From: Variovorax brevis
GTDB lineage: Bacteria > Pseudomonadota > Gammaproteobacteria > Burkholderiales > Burkholderiaceae_C
Assembly (NCBI RefSeq): GCF_030317105.1
Contig: NZ_JASZYG010000010.1
Span: 140,360-204,359, forward strand
Length of the DNA stretch: 64,000 bases
Direction: 5' to 3'
The position numbers and the translations under genes are program-made. Shown here one piece after another: positions 54,704 to 63,794 of this stretch. How positions within the stretch are numbered: position 1 is the first letter of the stretch; the number at the start of each line of letters is the position of its first letter. Below the pieces are notes generated by a model that saw only the letters and a program-made list of their open reading frames with translations, was not told the DNA's origin and did not search any database.

Positions 54704-55521
54704 GCGGGTGGCGTCTGGCACTCAAGGCCGCGCCTGCGCTTCGGGTGGACTTGCGCGGCGTGACGCCGACGGCGCTGGCGATGCTTTCCGCGGCGCAGGT
54801 GGAACGCCTGCCCGTGGGCCACGGCAATGCCTTCGTTCCTCTCGCGGAGTTCTTCAAGGTGGAAGAAGTGGCGGGCGACGAAGCGCTGCTGGTCTTCGAC
54901 GGCGACCTGTCGCGCTTCGACCGCGTCGGCTGGCAGATGACCGGCGGCAGCCTGCGCGTGGAAGGCAGCGTGGGCCACTACGCCGGCGGCTGCATGAGCG
55001 GCGGCGAACTGCAGGTGCAGGGCGGGGCAGGACTGCTGGCCGCATGCGAAATGGCCGGCGGCACGCTCGCCGTGCAGGGCGACGTGGACGACTTCGCCGC
55101 CAGCACGCTGCCCGGCAGCATGGACGGCATGCGCGGCGGCACCTTCATCGTCATGGGCAACGCGGGTGCGCGATTTGGCGACCGAATGCGTCGCGGCAGT
55201 GCCGTCGTGCACGGCGACGTGGGCGACTTCCCGGCGTCGCGCATGGTGGCCGGCACCATCGCCGTCGGCGGCCGCGTTGGTGCGCACGTCGGCTACGGCA
55301 TGCGGCGCGGCAGCGTGGTGCTGGCCTCTGCGTCGTCCGGGTACGAGGCTCCCGCGACCTTCGTTCCGGCCATCGCTGCGGCGGATGTGATCTGGCAACT
55401 GTTGGCGCGCAACCTCGCGCAGCATGGCGGGCCATTCGCGGCGCTGGCTTCGCGTCAAATCGAACGGCAGCTTGGCGACGTGTCATCCGGGGGCAAGGGT
55501 GAATTGATCGTCGCAAAATAG
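54700..55521 (+). CDS. fhcC: Formyltransferase/hydrolase complex subunit C
   Basis: A 273-residue protein of the FwdC/GltB-alpha type. A right-handed beta-helix of repeated GG-x(5)-V-x-G units spans about residues 75-210, for example GGSLRVEGSVGHYAGGCMSGGELQVQ in part and GRVGAHVGYGMRRGS. It is a structural subunit of the Fhc complex and helps hold the other subunits. ATG at 54700 overlaps the fhcD stop. The GNAT gene begins 5 bases after it. Confidence 0.94.
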   Translation: MSGWRLALKAAPALRVDLRGVTPTALAMLSAAQVERLPVGHGNAFVPLAEFFKVEEVAGDEALLVFDGDLSRFDRVGWQMTGGSLRVEGSVGHYAGGCMSGGELQVQGGAGLLAACEMAGGTLAVQGDVDDFAASTLPGSMDGMRGGTFIVMGNAGARFGDRMRRGSAVVHGDVGDFPASRMVAGTIAVGGRVGAHVGYGMRRGSVVLASASSGYEAPATFVPAIAAADVIWQLLARNLAQHGGPFAALASRQIERQLGDVSSGGKGELIVAK

Positions 55522-55526
55522 CGTCG

Positions 55527-56006
55527 ATGACTTTTCAAATTGCCCGCGCAAGCACCGGCGATGCGGAGGCGATCAGCCAACTCATCCGGGGTCTTGTGCA
55601 CCACTTCACCGTCGATCCCGATGGGCGCGGCGCCGAGGTGTTCCTGAGCGCCATCACGCCCGGCGCCATCGGCGGCTATGTCGCCGCGCCGAACTTTTGC
55701 TATTTCGTTGCACGCGCCCAGGAGCGCCTGGTTGGCGTGGTCGGCGTGCGGGACAACACGCACCTGTACCACCTGTTCGTCGACGCGTCGTGCCAAGGGC
55801 AAGGCTTGAGCCGGCGCTTGTGGGAGCAAGCCAGGACTTGCGCCGTGGAAGCAGGAAACCACTCAGGATTCACCGTCAATTCGTCGCCCAATGCCATCCC
55901 CGTCTACGAGCGTTTCGGGTTCCGCGCGGTGGGCGAGCGCACGGAGATGAACGGCATTGCCTTCGTTCCGATGCGGCTCGAATCGGAGGCGTCCCATGTC
56001 GGCTGA
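55527..56006 (+). CDS. GNAT-family acetyltransferase in the fhc operon
   Basis: A 159-residue GNAT protein. The acetyl-CoA-binding loop is seen in DASCQGQGLSRRLWEQA (R/Q-x-x-G-x-G/A type) at about residues 90-106. Other GNAT features are VGVVGVRDNTHLYHLFVD and NAIPVYERFGFRAVGERTEM. The substrate is unknown. Being locked between fhcC and the PabBC gene (11-base overlap) suggests it modifies a cofactor intermediate or an Fhc subunit, which is speculative. Confidence 0.85.
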   Translation: MTFQIARASTGDAEAISQLIRGLVHHFTVDPDGRGAEVFLSAITPGAIGGYVAAPNFCYFVARAQERLVGVVGVRDNTHLYHLFVDASCQGQGLSRRLWEQARTCAVEAGNHSGFTVNSSPNAIPVYERFGFRAVGERTEMNGIAFVPMRLESEASHVG

Positions 56007-57906
56007 CCTCCGCTGCGAAGCCGAGTGCTTCGCCCTGCTCGACGACCGCGACGCGACGCGTGAGCACCCGACGAGCCGCCTGTACCAAAGCTTCGTGCGC
56101 GAGCACCGTTGCACCGACCCCGCAGGGCTGGACGCCACGTGGCGAGACGTGGATGCCGACCTGCGAAGCGGCCTTCACGCGGTGCTGCTGGCGGACTACG
56201 AATGGGGCGCCAAGCTCGTGAAGGCCGGGCACGACAAGCTGCCACGCGACGACGCATCGTCGCTGCGTGTGCTGATGTTCCGCGAACTCACGCGACTGTC
56301 GTCCGACGAGGCGAGCGCGTGGCTCGAAAGCCTGGACCAGGACGCATCAGCCGCGACCGGCGTGATGAACCTGACGCCCAGCGTCGACCACCCCGCGTTC
56401 ATCCAGGCCATCGCGCAGATTCACGAAGCCATTGCTGCCGGCGAGACCTACCAGGTCAACTACACCTTCCGGCTGCATGGCGAGGCTTATGGTTCGCCCA
56501 TCTCGCTCTATCGCAGGCTGCGCCGGCGGCAGCCCGTTTCCTATGGCGCTTTCATTGCGCTGCCGGCGTCGCACGACGACGCATCGACCACCCACGTGCT
56601 GTCCTGCTCGCCCGAACTCTTCCTGCGTCACCAGCACGGCACGCTGACCGCGCGGCCGATGAAAGGCACGGCTTCGCGCATCTCCGCCGAACAGGGGCCG
56701 GAAGGCGACAGCGAGGCTGCGCGCCATTTGTCCATCGACACCAAGAACCGCGCCGAGAACGTGATGATCGTCGACCTGCTGCGCAACGACCTGGGCCGCC
56801 TGGCGCAGATCGGCAGCGTCAAGGTCGCGGAGCTGTTTGCCATCGAGCCCTACAGCACGGTGTTCCAGATGACGTCGACGGTGCAGGCGCGGCTGAAGCC
56901 GGAGATCGCATTTCCCGATGTGTTGCGCGCGGCCTTTCCCTGCGGCTCGATCACCGGCGCGCCCAAGCATCACACCATGCAACTCATCGCGGGTCTGGAG
57001 TCGACACCGCGCGGCCTTTACTGTGGCGCGATCGGCTGGATGGACGCGCCGCAGGGTGATGCGCGCATCGGCGACTTCTGCTTCTCGGTGGCGATCCGCA
57101 CGCTCACGCTGAGAGAGGAATCACAAGGCCTGCGACCCGTGCGCATGGGCATCGGCGCCGGCATCGTGGTCGACAGCGTCGCCGACGACGAGTTCGAGGA
57201 ATGCCATTTGAAGGGCCGCTTTCTCACCGGTCTCGATCCCGGATTCGAACTGTTCGAGACGATGCTGGTGACGAAGGAGGAGGGCGCAGCGCCCGTGGTC
57301 CATCACCTCGACCGGCATCTGCAACGCATGGCGCGCAGTGCGCAGGTGCTGGGCTTCGGCTTCCATCGCGACGCGGCGCTTGACGCCGTGCTGGAACGCA
57401 CGTTGACGCTGGCAACAGTTGGCAAGTGGCGCATGCGCCTGGCGTTGTCACACGATGGCGGCATGCAGCTTCAGCACGCTGCCTTGGGTGCACTGCCGGG
57501 CGACAGCGTCACACTGCTCATCGCCAACGAGCGCCTGCCCAACGCCAACCCCCTGGCCGCCCACAAGACGACGCTGCGCAAGACCTACGACGAAGGCGTG
57601 CGCGCAGCAGAACGCGCGGGCGCCTTTGACAGCCTCTACTTCACGCACGATGGCCGCCTCGCGGAAGGCGCGCGCACTTCGGTCTTCGTCAAGCTCGATG
57701 ACCAATGGTTCACGCCGCCCGTCGCGGACGGTGCGTTGCCGGGCGTCATGCGCGGCTGCTTGCTCGAAGACCCATCATGGTCGGCAACAGAGCGCAGTCT
57801 GAGCCTTCAGGACTTGCAAGAGGCGCAGGCCATCGTCGTGTGCAATGCACTGCGCGGCGCCTTGTCGGCGCGCCTGCTTCAGGGCGAGCCGGCGATGGGC
57901 GCCTGA
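55996..57906 (+). CDS. PabB-PabC fusion: aminodeoxychorismate synthase/lyase
   Basis: A 636-residue fusion. Residues of about 1-440 are the PabB component (aminodeoxychorismate synthase I, with RPMKGTASR, NRAENVMIVDLLRNDLGR, PCGSITGAPK and MGIGAGIVVDS). Residues of about 445-636 are a class-IV PLP aminodeoxychorismate lyase (FELFETMLV, TLRKTYDEG, EGARTSVFV). It makes p-aminobenzoate, the precursor used by MptG and also for folate. The start ATG 55996 follows CGGAGG by 8 bases. The gene closes the fhc operon and overlaps the convergent kinase gene by 28 bases. PabA (glutaminase) is not in the window. Confidence 0.93.
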   Translation: MSADLRCEAECFALLDDRDATREHPTSRLYQSFVREHRCTDPAGLDATWRDVDADLRSGLHAVLLADYEWGAKLVKAGHDKLPRDDASSLRVLMFRELTRLSSDEASAWLESLDQDASAATGVMNLTPSVDHPAFIQAIAQIHEAIAAGETYQVNYTFRLHGEAYGSPISLYRRLRRRQPVSYGAFIALPASHDDASTTHVLSCSPELFLRHQHGTLTARPMKGTASRISAEQGPEGDSEAARHLSIDTKNRAENVMIVDLLRNDLGRLAQIGSVKVAELFAIEPYSTVFQMTSTVQARLKPEIAFPDVLRAAFPCGSITGAPKHHTMQLIAGLESTPRGLYCGAIGWMDAPQGDARIGDFCFSVAIRTLTLREESQGLRPVRMGIGAGIVVDSVADDEFEECHLKGRFLTGLDPGFELFETMLVTKEEGAAPVVHHLDRHLQRMARSAQVLGFGFHRDAALDAVLERTLTLATVGKWRMRLALSHDGGMQLQHAALGALPGDSVTLLIANERLPNANPLAAHKTTLRKTYDEGVRAAERAGAFDSLYFTHDGRLAEGARTSVFVKLDDQWFTPPVADGALPGVMRGCLLEDPSWSATERSLSLQDLQEAQAIVVCNALRGALSARLLQGEPAMGA

Positions 57907-58451
57907 AGCGAAGCCAGGTAGCGCCTGGCTTGGTCCGGTCGCCGGAACTCTTGCCACGTGACATGAGCGTAGGAGCCGCTGGCGCGCAGTGCCCCAATCT
58001 GCCGCTGGCGCCAGCGAAATGTGGTCAGGACGTAGAGCAAGACAGAGTGCCGCGAGAAGAACGCCAGCCTGAAGGACTCGCGGTTGCCATGCCACAGCTC
58101 CTCGCGCGTGAGGCATCGGCGCATGGTTCGCAGGAACACGCGCCAGAACACTGTCGGGAAGCCGTAGTTGAGCCAGATGACGGTGGTGGCGCGGCCCCAG
58201 AGGATGTCGCGAACCTGCGCGTAGTTGCCCGACGCGACCCAACGTTCTCCGCAAGCCGCTTGCCGCGTCAGTTCGCGGAACTCATCAAGGGTCTTGGGGT
58301 TCCAGTTCGGACCGTGGTAGAGCGGGTCGAGGTCGAAGGTGGGGATGTCCAGCACCAGCGCCAAGTCGCGCGCGAACGTGGTCTTGCCAGCGCCTGTGCT
58401 TCCAATGACGACGACGCGTTCAAGGGAGGCTGAGTGTCGAGGGTCGCCCAT
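57879..58451 (-). CDS. P-loop kinase-like protein (FlaR/adenylate-kinase type)
   Basis: A 190-residue P-loop protein starting RVVVIGSTGAGKTTFARDLA, with the Walker A Lys. The middle (TFDLDPLYHGPNWNPKT) and EELWHGNRESFRLAFF are typical of DNA-topology-modulation FlaR-like or small nucleotide-kinase proteins. Function is not assigned in the family. It converges on the PabBC gene with 28 bases of overlap. Confidence 0.78.
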   Translation of the reverse strand: MGDPRHSASLERVVVIGSTGAGKTTFARDLALVLDIPTFDLDPLYHGPNWNPKTLDEFRELTRQAACGERWVASGNYAQVRDILWGRATTVIWLNYGFPTVFWRVFLRTMRRCLTREELWHGNRESFRLAFFSRHSVLLYVLTTFRWRQRQIGALRASGSYAHVTWQEFRRPDQARRYLASLQAPIAGSP

Positions 58452-58511
58452 GGTTCATGCTAGCCAAGGCCGGACTCGCTGGGGGCGGGATCACGCCGAC
58501 GGCGTGCCCTG

Positions 58512-58696
58512 CTCCGCGAATGTCCCCCGGCCTTCGGCCTCCTCCTTGATTTCGCTGCGCAGGGCACACCATCGACGTGATCCGTCACGTCGGTTGTTGA
58601 TCGGCGGGCACCACGCGACGTTCCCCGTGCCGAGGGCATCGGGTGTCCCCCGCAGCGAAATCAAGGAGGAGCCGAAGGCGGGGGACATTCGCGGAG
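58512..58696. repeat. Long imperfect inverted repeat element (48/46-base arms)
   Basis: The arm at 58512-58559 (CTCCGCGAATGTCCCC... to ...TTTCGCTGCG) reads as the reverse complement of the arm at 58651-58696, differing by two single-base indels. The 91-base middle includes a palindrome ACGTGATCCGTCACGT. It lies in an otherwise gene-free 299-base gap between the kinase and amidohydrolase genes. It carries no ORF and resembles a MITE or large REP-type element. Confidence 0.85.
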
Positions 58697-58750
58697 GGGG
58701 ATACCCGGTGTCCTCGGCACGCGCCCCCAACTCTCAAGCACCGCGCCCCT

Positions 58751-59647
58751 TCACCGGACGTTGAACAACCCAGCCGCATTCCCCCACGCAACCCGCTGCG
58801 CCACATCAGCCGGCAGGTCCCCAAGCCACACCCGATACCCACGCATGATCTCGTCGTACGCACTCCAGCGCTGGTTCACCCATGTATCCGAGCCCACCAG
58901 AAAGCGCTCCGGATACTTGAGGATCAGCGCCCGCCACGCGGGGCACAACTTGCCGCCGTCGCAGGTCAACCCCGGCCGGTACGAGAGTTCGCCCATCAGC
59001 AGCGGGTAGCGTTCCAGCAGCGCCTGGACCCGCTCCACTGGCGCACCGCCGATGCCGGTGTGCGCCCAGATGAGGCGCAAGGACTGACCCTTGGACGGCG
59101 CGTGGGCCATCAGCAAGTCGATCGCCACGTCGTCCACATGTGCGAGCACCGCCAGCTTGCGCTCTTCCGCCAGCGCGATCAGCTTCTTCGCCACGGGGCC
59201 GTTGGCGTTGGCGCTGTCGTACAGGTGGAACTCTCCGATTCCACGGTAGGGGTCGCTTGCCGTGCCGCGCGCCAGTTCGGTCTGCACCATCTCGTAGATG
59301 GTCTCGTCGCGGAACCAGTTGCTGTAGTCGTCACGGTTGCGGTAGAGCCGCACAAAGGGTACGACCGTCACGCCCGCGGCAGGCGTCTCGCGCGCTGCAG
59401 CCAAGGTCTGCGTGCCAGCGTTGGGCCTCGAGTTCGCGACGATGGCCTTCACGTTGTTGCGCTGCATGCGCCCGAGCGCATCGGCGGGCGGATAGGGTCC
59501 GGCCTTGCCGTTCCACGCCTCCTCGTTGTAGTGCAGGTGCGTGTCGAAGAGCGGGCCGCTGTATTCCTGCGCGTTGGCGTGCGACACGGCAGTGAAGCAG
59601 CCCACTGCCAGACAGAACAGGGCTGCGACAGGCGCAATGGCTCTCAT
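58751..59647 (-). CDS. Exported amidohydrolase-family protein
   Basis: A 298-residue protein with a signal peptide (ALFCLAVGCFTAVSHANA). A TIM-barrel amidohydrolase domain has FDTHLHYNEE (HxH-type) near the N-terminus, a His in LIWAHTGIGG and an Asp in FLVGSDTWVNQ, close to the C-terminus. Relatives include periplasmic lactonases and metal-dependent decarboxylases. Substrate unknown. ATG 59647 gives the signal at the N-terminus. Confidence 0.82.
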   Translation of the reverse strand: MRAIAPVAALFCLAVGCFTAVSHANAQEYSGPLFDTHLHYNEEAWNGKAGPYPPADALGRMQRNNVKAIVANSRPNAGTQTLAAARETPAAGVTVVPFVRLYRNRDDYSNWFRDETIYEMVQTELARGTASDPYRGIGEFHLYDSANANGPVAKKLIALAEERKLAVLAHVDDVAIDLLMAHAPSKGQSLRLIWAHTGIGGAPVERVQALLERYPLLMGELSYRPGLTCDGGKLCPAWRALILKYPERFLVGSDTWVNQRWSAYDEIMRGYRVWLGDLPADVAQRVAWGNAAGLFNVR

Positions 59648-59699
59648 GAGTTCTCTCGGGATAACGGGAGCCCGATTATCCCGATAGGCTGCGCTGTCG

Positions 59700-60116
59700 C
59701 TATCCGGATTCGCCCAGCAGCCGTTCGGCCAATGGAAAGAGCTCGTCAAGCTGGTAGGCCAAGTATTGCGCGCAGCGCGAGAGCAACAGTTCGGTGTCCT
59801 GCGCCTGGCCTTGGGCCTGCGCGTCGATCCGCACCAATTGAAGCGCGAGTTCGCGGTGCATGCCGGACATGCGCCTTTGCATGTCGCGGATGCAGACCGC
59901 ATCCGAGCCGGCCATCGACTCGAACAGCGCGGGAAAAAGCTCCGCATCCAGTTCCGCCTGACTCGCATCCAGCGCGACGGACAGGCGCCGCAAGGCAGAC
60001 GCGCGAAGATAGGGATCGACTTCCTTGCGGCAGGTCCGCGCGGCCAGCCCCACGGCTTTGACCAGCGCCTCGAACGTGGCCCGCATGCTGGTCGATGGCT
60101 GTAGGGCTTCCAGCAT
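59700..60116 (-). CDS. Hypothetical helical protein
   Basis: A 138-residue, mainly helical, soluble protein. Its central part (DPYLRASALRRLSVALDASQAELDAELFPALFESM) resembles a hemerythrin-like four-helix bundle but lacks a clear HxxxE pattern. No family is recognised with confidence. It lies 6 bases downstream of the CBS-BON gene, with a possible shared transcript. Confidence 0.55.
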   Translation of the reverse strand: MLEALQPSTSMRATFEALVKAVGLAARTCRKEVDPYLRASALRRLSVALDASQAELDAELFPALFESMAGSDAVCIRDMQRRMSGMHRELALQLVRIDAQAQGQAQDTELLLSRCAQYLAYQLDELFPLAERLLGESG

Positions 60117-60122
60117 CGGAGT

Positions 60123-60815
60123 TCAGACCATCGCCTGCCAGTCGCCCGCGAGAACGCGATCGTCGATGACGCCGCACACACCGGGCGTGCCCTCTGCGGC
60201 GACGCGCGCCGCATTGCGGGCGGCCTCGTTCTCGACCATGCCGCGGAACCAGACGATGCCCTTGTCCACCGACAGATGCGACCACAGCGGGTTCCACCAG
60301 TCCTGCCTTTCAAGTTCGGCCCCGAGGCGCGATTCGATGTCCGCATCCGCGCGCAGGCCCTCGGGCGTCGGTTGGGTCAGCGCCAACAGCGCTTGCATCA
60401 TGTCCGAGCCCGTGACGATGCCGACCAGCTGCCGCCCGCGCACCACCGGCACGCGGTGGATCTGGCGGGCGCTCAGCACCGTCGCGATCTGCACGAGCGG
60501 TGTGTCCTCGCTCACGGTGATGGCGCCGTGCGTCATGATGTCCGCCGCACGCGTGCCGTGAGACCTGACGTATTCGAGCGGCGAGGCGCCTGGGTGCACC
60601 AGTCGGCGCCACCAGCCGCGCGGCGCTTCGGGCACGCCCTCGGCTTCATGGAGATGGAGCAGGTCGGCTTCGCTCACGATGCCCAGCACCTCGTCGCCCT
60701 CGACCACGGGCACGCCGCTGATGTGCCGCTCGAGCAATAGCTGCGTGATGTCCCGCACAGGCGTGAGCGGCGACACGGTGATCACGGGCGATGACATGAC
60801 GTCTCTGGCATTCAT
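60123..60815 (-). CDS. CBS-domain pair with C-terminal BON domain
   Basis: A 230-residue protein. The first CBS unit (about residues 1-60: MNARDVMSSPVITVSPLTPV...) and second (about 88-150: ADIMTHGAITVSEDTPLVQIA...) are followed by a BON domain (about 155-230) with NPLWSHLSVDKGIVWFRGMV. Such proteins are common stress or energy sensors that bind adenine nucleotides; the BON part may contact membranes. No partner channel or enzyme is adjacent. Confidence 0.88.
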   Translation of the reverse strand: MNARDVMSSPVITVSPLTPVRDITQLLLERHISGVPVVEGDEVLGIVSEADLLHLHEAEGVPEAPRGWWRRLVHPGASPLEYVRSHGTRAADIMTHGAITVSEDTPLVQIATVLSARQIHRVPVVRGRQLVGIVTGSDMMQALLALTQPTPEGLRADADIESRLGAELERQDWWNPLWSHLSVDKGIVWFRGMVENEAARNAARVAAEGTPGVCGVIDDRVLAGDWQAMV

Positions 60816-61022
60816 GCGCGGCTCCTTTCGGCGCCATCTTCTGCCTCGCCCCGCTTCAAGTAAAACGAAATCAACCTGGCATTGAATGCAATAACTTTGC
60901 TTTCAAGTGCGCTCGACGCCGACAGGGCCGCGGCGCCTTGTCTGACCGGGAATCTGCTGATAGACGGTTTTCAGACGCAGCCCATAAGGTCAGAGCCTTC
61001 CAACAACAAAGGAGACCCCCCG

Positions 61023-62768
61023 ATGCTTCGTCATCCATGGCTTCTGGCCGCTTGTGCCGCGCTTGCATTGCAGCTCACCGCCTGTGGCGGGAGTGGCCAC
61101 CACAAGGACCGATCTCCGGTGGAACGGGACACCAGCTTCGGAACGGTGGTCGGCGTGGACGCCTCGGCCTCGGGCACCTACGCATGGAAGGGCATCCCCT
61201 ACGCGAAGCCACCGACGGACGCATTGCGCTGGAAGGCCCCGGTCGACCCCGCCGTGTGGTCGGCACCCAGGGAGACGAAGCAGTTCGCCAACGCCTGCGC
61301 GCAGTACGGCCGCATCTATGGCCCCGGCGCCAACAACACCTATGACGCCAGCATCGGCACCACACTGAACCAGGCCGTGGGCTCCGAAGACTGCCTCTAC
61401 CTGAACATCTGGCGGCCATCGACGCGCGACACCAAGCTGCCGGTCATCGTGTTCCTGCATGGCGGCAGCAACGTGTCGGGCTACACCGCCGATCCGGTGT
61501 ACGACGGCGCCATGCTGGCCAAGACCGCCAACGCGGTGGTCGTGACGCCCAACTTCCGGGTTGGCATCCTAGGCTTCCTGAACCTGCCGCAGTTCAAGGG
61601 CGGCGGCGATGCCAACGAAGACTCGGGCAACTTCGCGCTGCTCGACAGCATCAAGGCGCTGCAGTTCATCAACCGCAACATCGAGAACTTCGGTGGCGAC
61701 GCCGGCAACGTGACCCTGATGGGCCAGTCGGCGGGCGCCATCAACGTCTATGCGCTGATGACCTCGCCGCTCATGGCGAACGCAAACCCCAAGCTGTTCC
61801 ATCGTGCGGTGCCGCTCAGTGGTGGCTTGTCGCTGGCGACCAACCTGGCGCCGGGCCGGCTGCCCACGCTCAACCCCGCATCGACCGCGCTCGCGCAGGG
61901 CAATGCATTGCTCTACAACCAGCTGATCGCCGACGGCCTGGCCACGGACACGGCGACGGCGCAGGCCTATGCGGCAACGCAGACCAATGCGCAGATCTCC
62001 GCCTACCTGCGCGGCAAGAGCCCGTCGGCGTTGTTCACCACGCTGCTGACCAAGCTGTCGCTGCTGGGCCTCTCGGGCTCGGGCCCGATACCGGAAGGCA
62101 CGGTGCTGCCGGTGGACCCGATCGCGTCCGTGAATGCGGGCAGCTACCTGAAGGTGCCGGTGCTCGCAGGCAACACGCGCGACGAAGCCAAGCTCTTTCC
62201 GACCTTCCTGGCGCTGTCGCCCGCACTGGGAGGCGTGAGCGGGCGGCTGGTCACCGATGCGGTGCTGTTCTCCACGCAGCTCAACTACAACCCCGAAGCG
62301 GCGCCAACGGTGACCATCGACCAGTGGATTCCCGCGGCCTACCTGCCGGTGAACACGCCGGTGACGGGCTTCAACGCGCGCACCGACCTGCTCAATCAGC
62401 TCTTCTTCATCGCGAGCCGCGACAACATGCTCGATGCGTTGAAGGCGCAGCAGCCCTCGGTGTGGTACTACCAGTTCAACTGGGATGAGGAGCCCGCTCC
62501 GTGGAACGACATCTATGGTGCCGCGCATGCTTTCGACCTGCCTTTCGTGTTCGGCAACTTCGGACCTTCGCTGTTCGCCAACGTCATGAACACGCAGGCC
62601 AACCGGGCAGGGCGCCTGGACCTGTCTGACGCGATGATGAAGAGCATCGGCGCCTTCGCGAAGAACGGCGATCCGAATGCGGCAGTGCTCGGCGTGACTT
62701 GGCCGGCGTGGCCCTCCAAGCTGATGTTCGACGCCACTGCGACGGCGAAGGTCATCACGGTGCAGTAG
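61023..62768 (+). CDS. Type-B carboxylesterase lipoprotein
   Basis: A 581-residue secreted esterase. A lipoprotein signal ends LTACGGSG. The alpha/beta-hydrolase fold has GGSNVSGY-type oxyanion residues, the nucleophile in MGQSAGAINVYAL, an acidic residue in GNTRDEAKLF and a His in GAAHAFDLPFVF. Type-B carboxylesterases cleave carboxylic esters outside the inner membrane. The ATG at 61023 is 8 bases after AAGGAGA. Divergent to the CBS-BON gene; the 207 bases between contain no other gene. Confidence 0.87.
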   Translation: MLRHPWLLAACAALALQLTACGGSGHHKDRSPVERDTSFGTVVGVDASASGTYAWKGIPYAKPPTDALRWKAPVDPAVWSAPRETKQFANACAQYGRIYGPGANNTYDASIGTTLNQAVGSEDCLYLNIWRPSTRDTKLPVIVFLHGGSNVSGYTADPVYDGAMLAKTANAVVVTPNFRVGILGFLNLPQFKGGGDANEDSGNFALLDSIKALQFINRNIENFGGDAGNVTLMGQSAGAINVYALMTSPLMANANPKLFHRAVPLSGGLSLATNLAPGRLPTLNPASTALAQGNALLYNQLIADGLATDTATAQAYAATQTNAQISAYLRGKSPSALFTTLLTKLSLLGLSGSGPIPEGTVLPVDPIASVNAGSYLKVPVLAGNTRDEAKLFPTFLALSPALGGVSGRLVTDAVLFSTQLNYNPEAAPTVTIDQWIPAAYLPVNTPVTGFNARTDLLNQLFFIASRDNMLDALKAQQPSVWYYQFNWDEEPAPWNDIYGAAHAFDLPFVFGNFGPSLFANVMNTQANRAGRLDLSDAMMKSIGAFAKNGDPNAAVLGVTWPAWPSKLMFDATATAKVITVQ

Positions 62769-62859
62769 ACAGGGCGCGCGCCACCGCGCGCTTCGACAAT
62801 TCGCCGAAAGCATGTGCTGGCCTTTGGACATCGCAGCACCTTTCGGCGAAGATTTGCAC

Positions 62860-63777
62860 ATGCTGATCCGCATCGACGAGGACATCACTTTCCGCAAGCT
62901 CGAGATACTCCTGGCCTTCATGGAGACGGGCAATCTCGCGCGCGCCGCGGAGCGGCTGGACATCAGCACGGTCAGTGTTCACCGTGCGCTGCATTCGCTG
63001 GAAACGGGGGTGCGCTGCGCGCTGTTCCGCCATGAAGGGCGCAACCTGCTTCCCACCGATGCCGCGCGTGAACTGGCGGAGGTGGCGCGCGAGGTGCTGC
63101 GCGCCATGTCCGACGGCATCCGCGCGACACGCGAGCTGGCCGGCTATTCGTCCGATCGCATCCGCATCGGATCGCTCTATTCGCTGACCAGCCGCACGGT
63201 GCCGGCCATCGTGATGGGCATGAAGGTGCGCAAGCCTGAACTGCACATGGAGCTGGTGCTGGGCTCCAATGCCGAGCTGCTGCAACGCCTGCGCGATGGC
63301 GTGGTCGACGCGGTGCTCATCGGCAAACCCGAGGGCGCGGCCGATGTGGAATCGGAACTGCTCTTCGAGGACGACATCTTCTTTGCCGCGCCCACCGGCT
63401 CGCCCTATGCCGATCTGGCGGAAATCGACTTGGGCGCGTGCGCGCAGGAGCGCTTCGTGAGCCTGGGCGAAGGCTTCGTCACCTACACCGGCTTTCAGGA
63501 GTCGTTCCGCGTCGCCGGCTTTGCGCCCAATGTGGTCATGGAAACCGGCGACATCTTCTCGCTCATGAACCTGGTGAGCGGCGGCATCGGCTACACGCTG
63601 CTGCCCGGCCGGGTACGCAGCGTGATGCCGCAGCGCGTGCAACTGATTCCCCTGCAAAAGCGCTACCTGATGCGCCAGAAAATCGGCGTGAGCTTCCTGC
63701 GCACGCGCGAGCGCGACCCGAACCTGCTGGCGCTGCTGGCGGTGTGCCGCATGGCGCGCGCTGATTTGGCGGCCTAG
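62860..63777 (+). CDS. mdcR: MdcR-type LysR-family regulator
   Basis: A 305-residue LysR regulator closely resembling MdcR of malonate-decarboxylase operons. The HTH is at residues 8-65 (ITFRKLEILLAFMETGN... SVHRALHSLE). The effector domain has IRIGSLYSLTSRTVPAIVMGM, LFEDDIFFAA and GGIGYTLLPGR. The ATG at 62860 fits the family start; an ATG at 62812 adds 16 unrelated residues. The mdc genes are not in the window; they may lie beyond 64000 or elsewhere. Confidence 0.9.
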   Translation: MLIRIDEDITFRKLEILLAFMETGNLARAAERLDISTVSVHRALHSLETGVRCALFRHEGRNLLPTDAARELAEVAREVLRAMSDGIRATRELAGYSSDRIRIGSLYSLTSRTVPAIVMGMKVRKPELHMELVLGSNAELLQRLRDGVVDAVLIGKPEGAADVESELLFEDDIFFAAPTGSPYADLAEIDLGACAQERFVSLGEGFVTYTGFQESFRVAGFAPNVVMETGDIFSLMNLVSGGIGYTLLPGRVRSVMPQRVQLIPLQKRYLMRQKIGVSFLRTRERDPNLLALLAVCRMARADLAA

Positions 63778-63794
63778 CAGGCTGTTGAAATACG

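Noticed and set aside
62774..62791. GCGCGC-N6-GCGCGC hairpin after the carboxylesterase gene
   Set aside because: Simple alternating GC run without a U tract; common by chance in this base composition.
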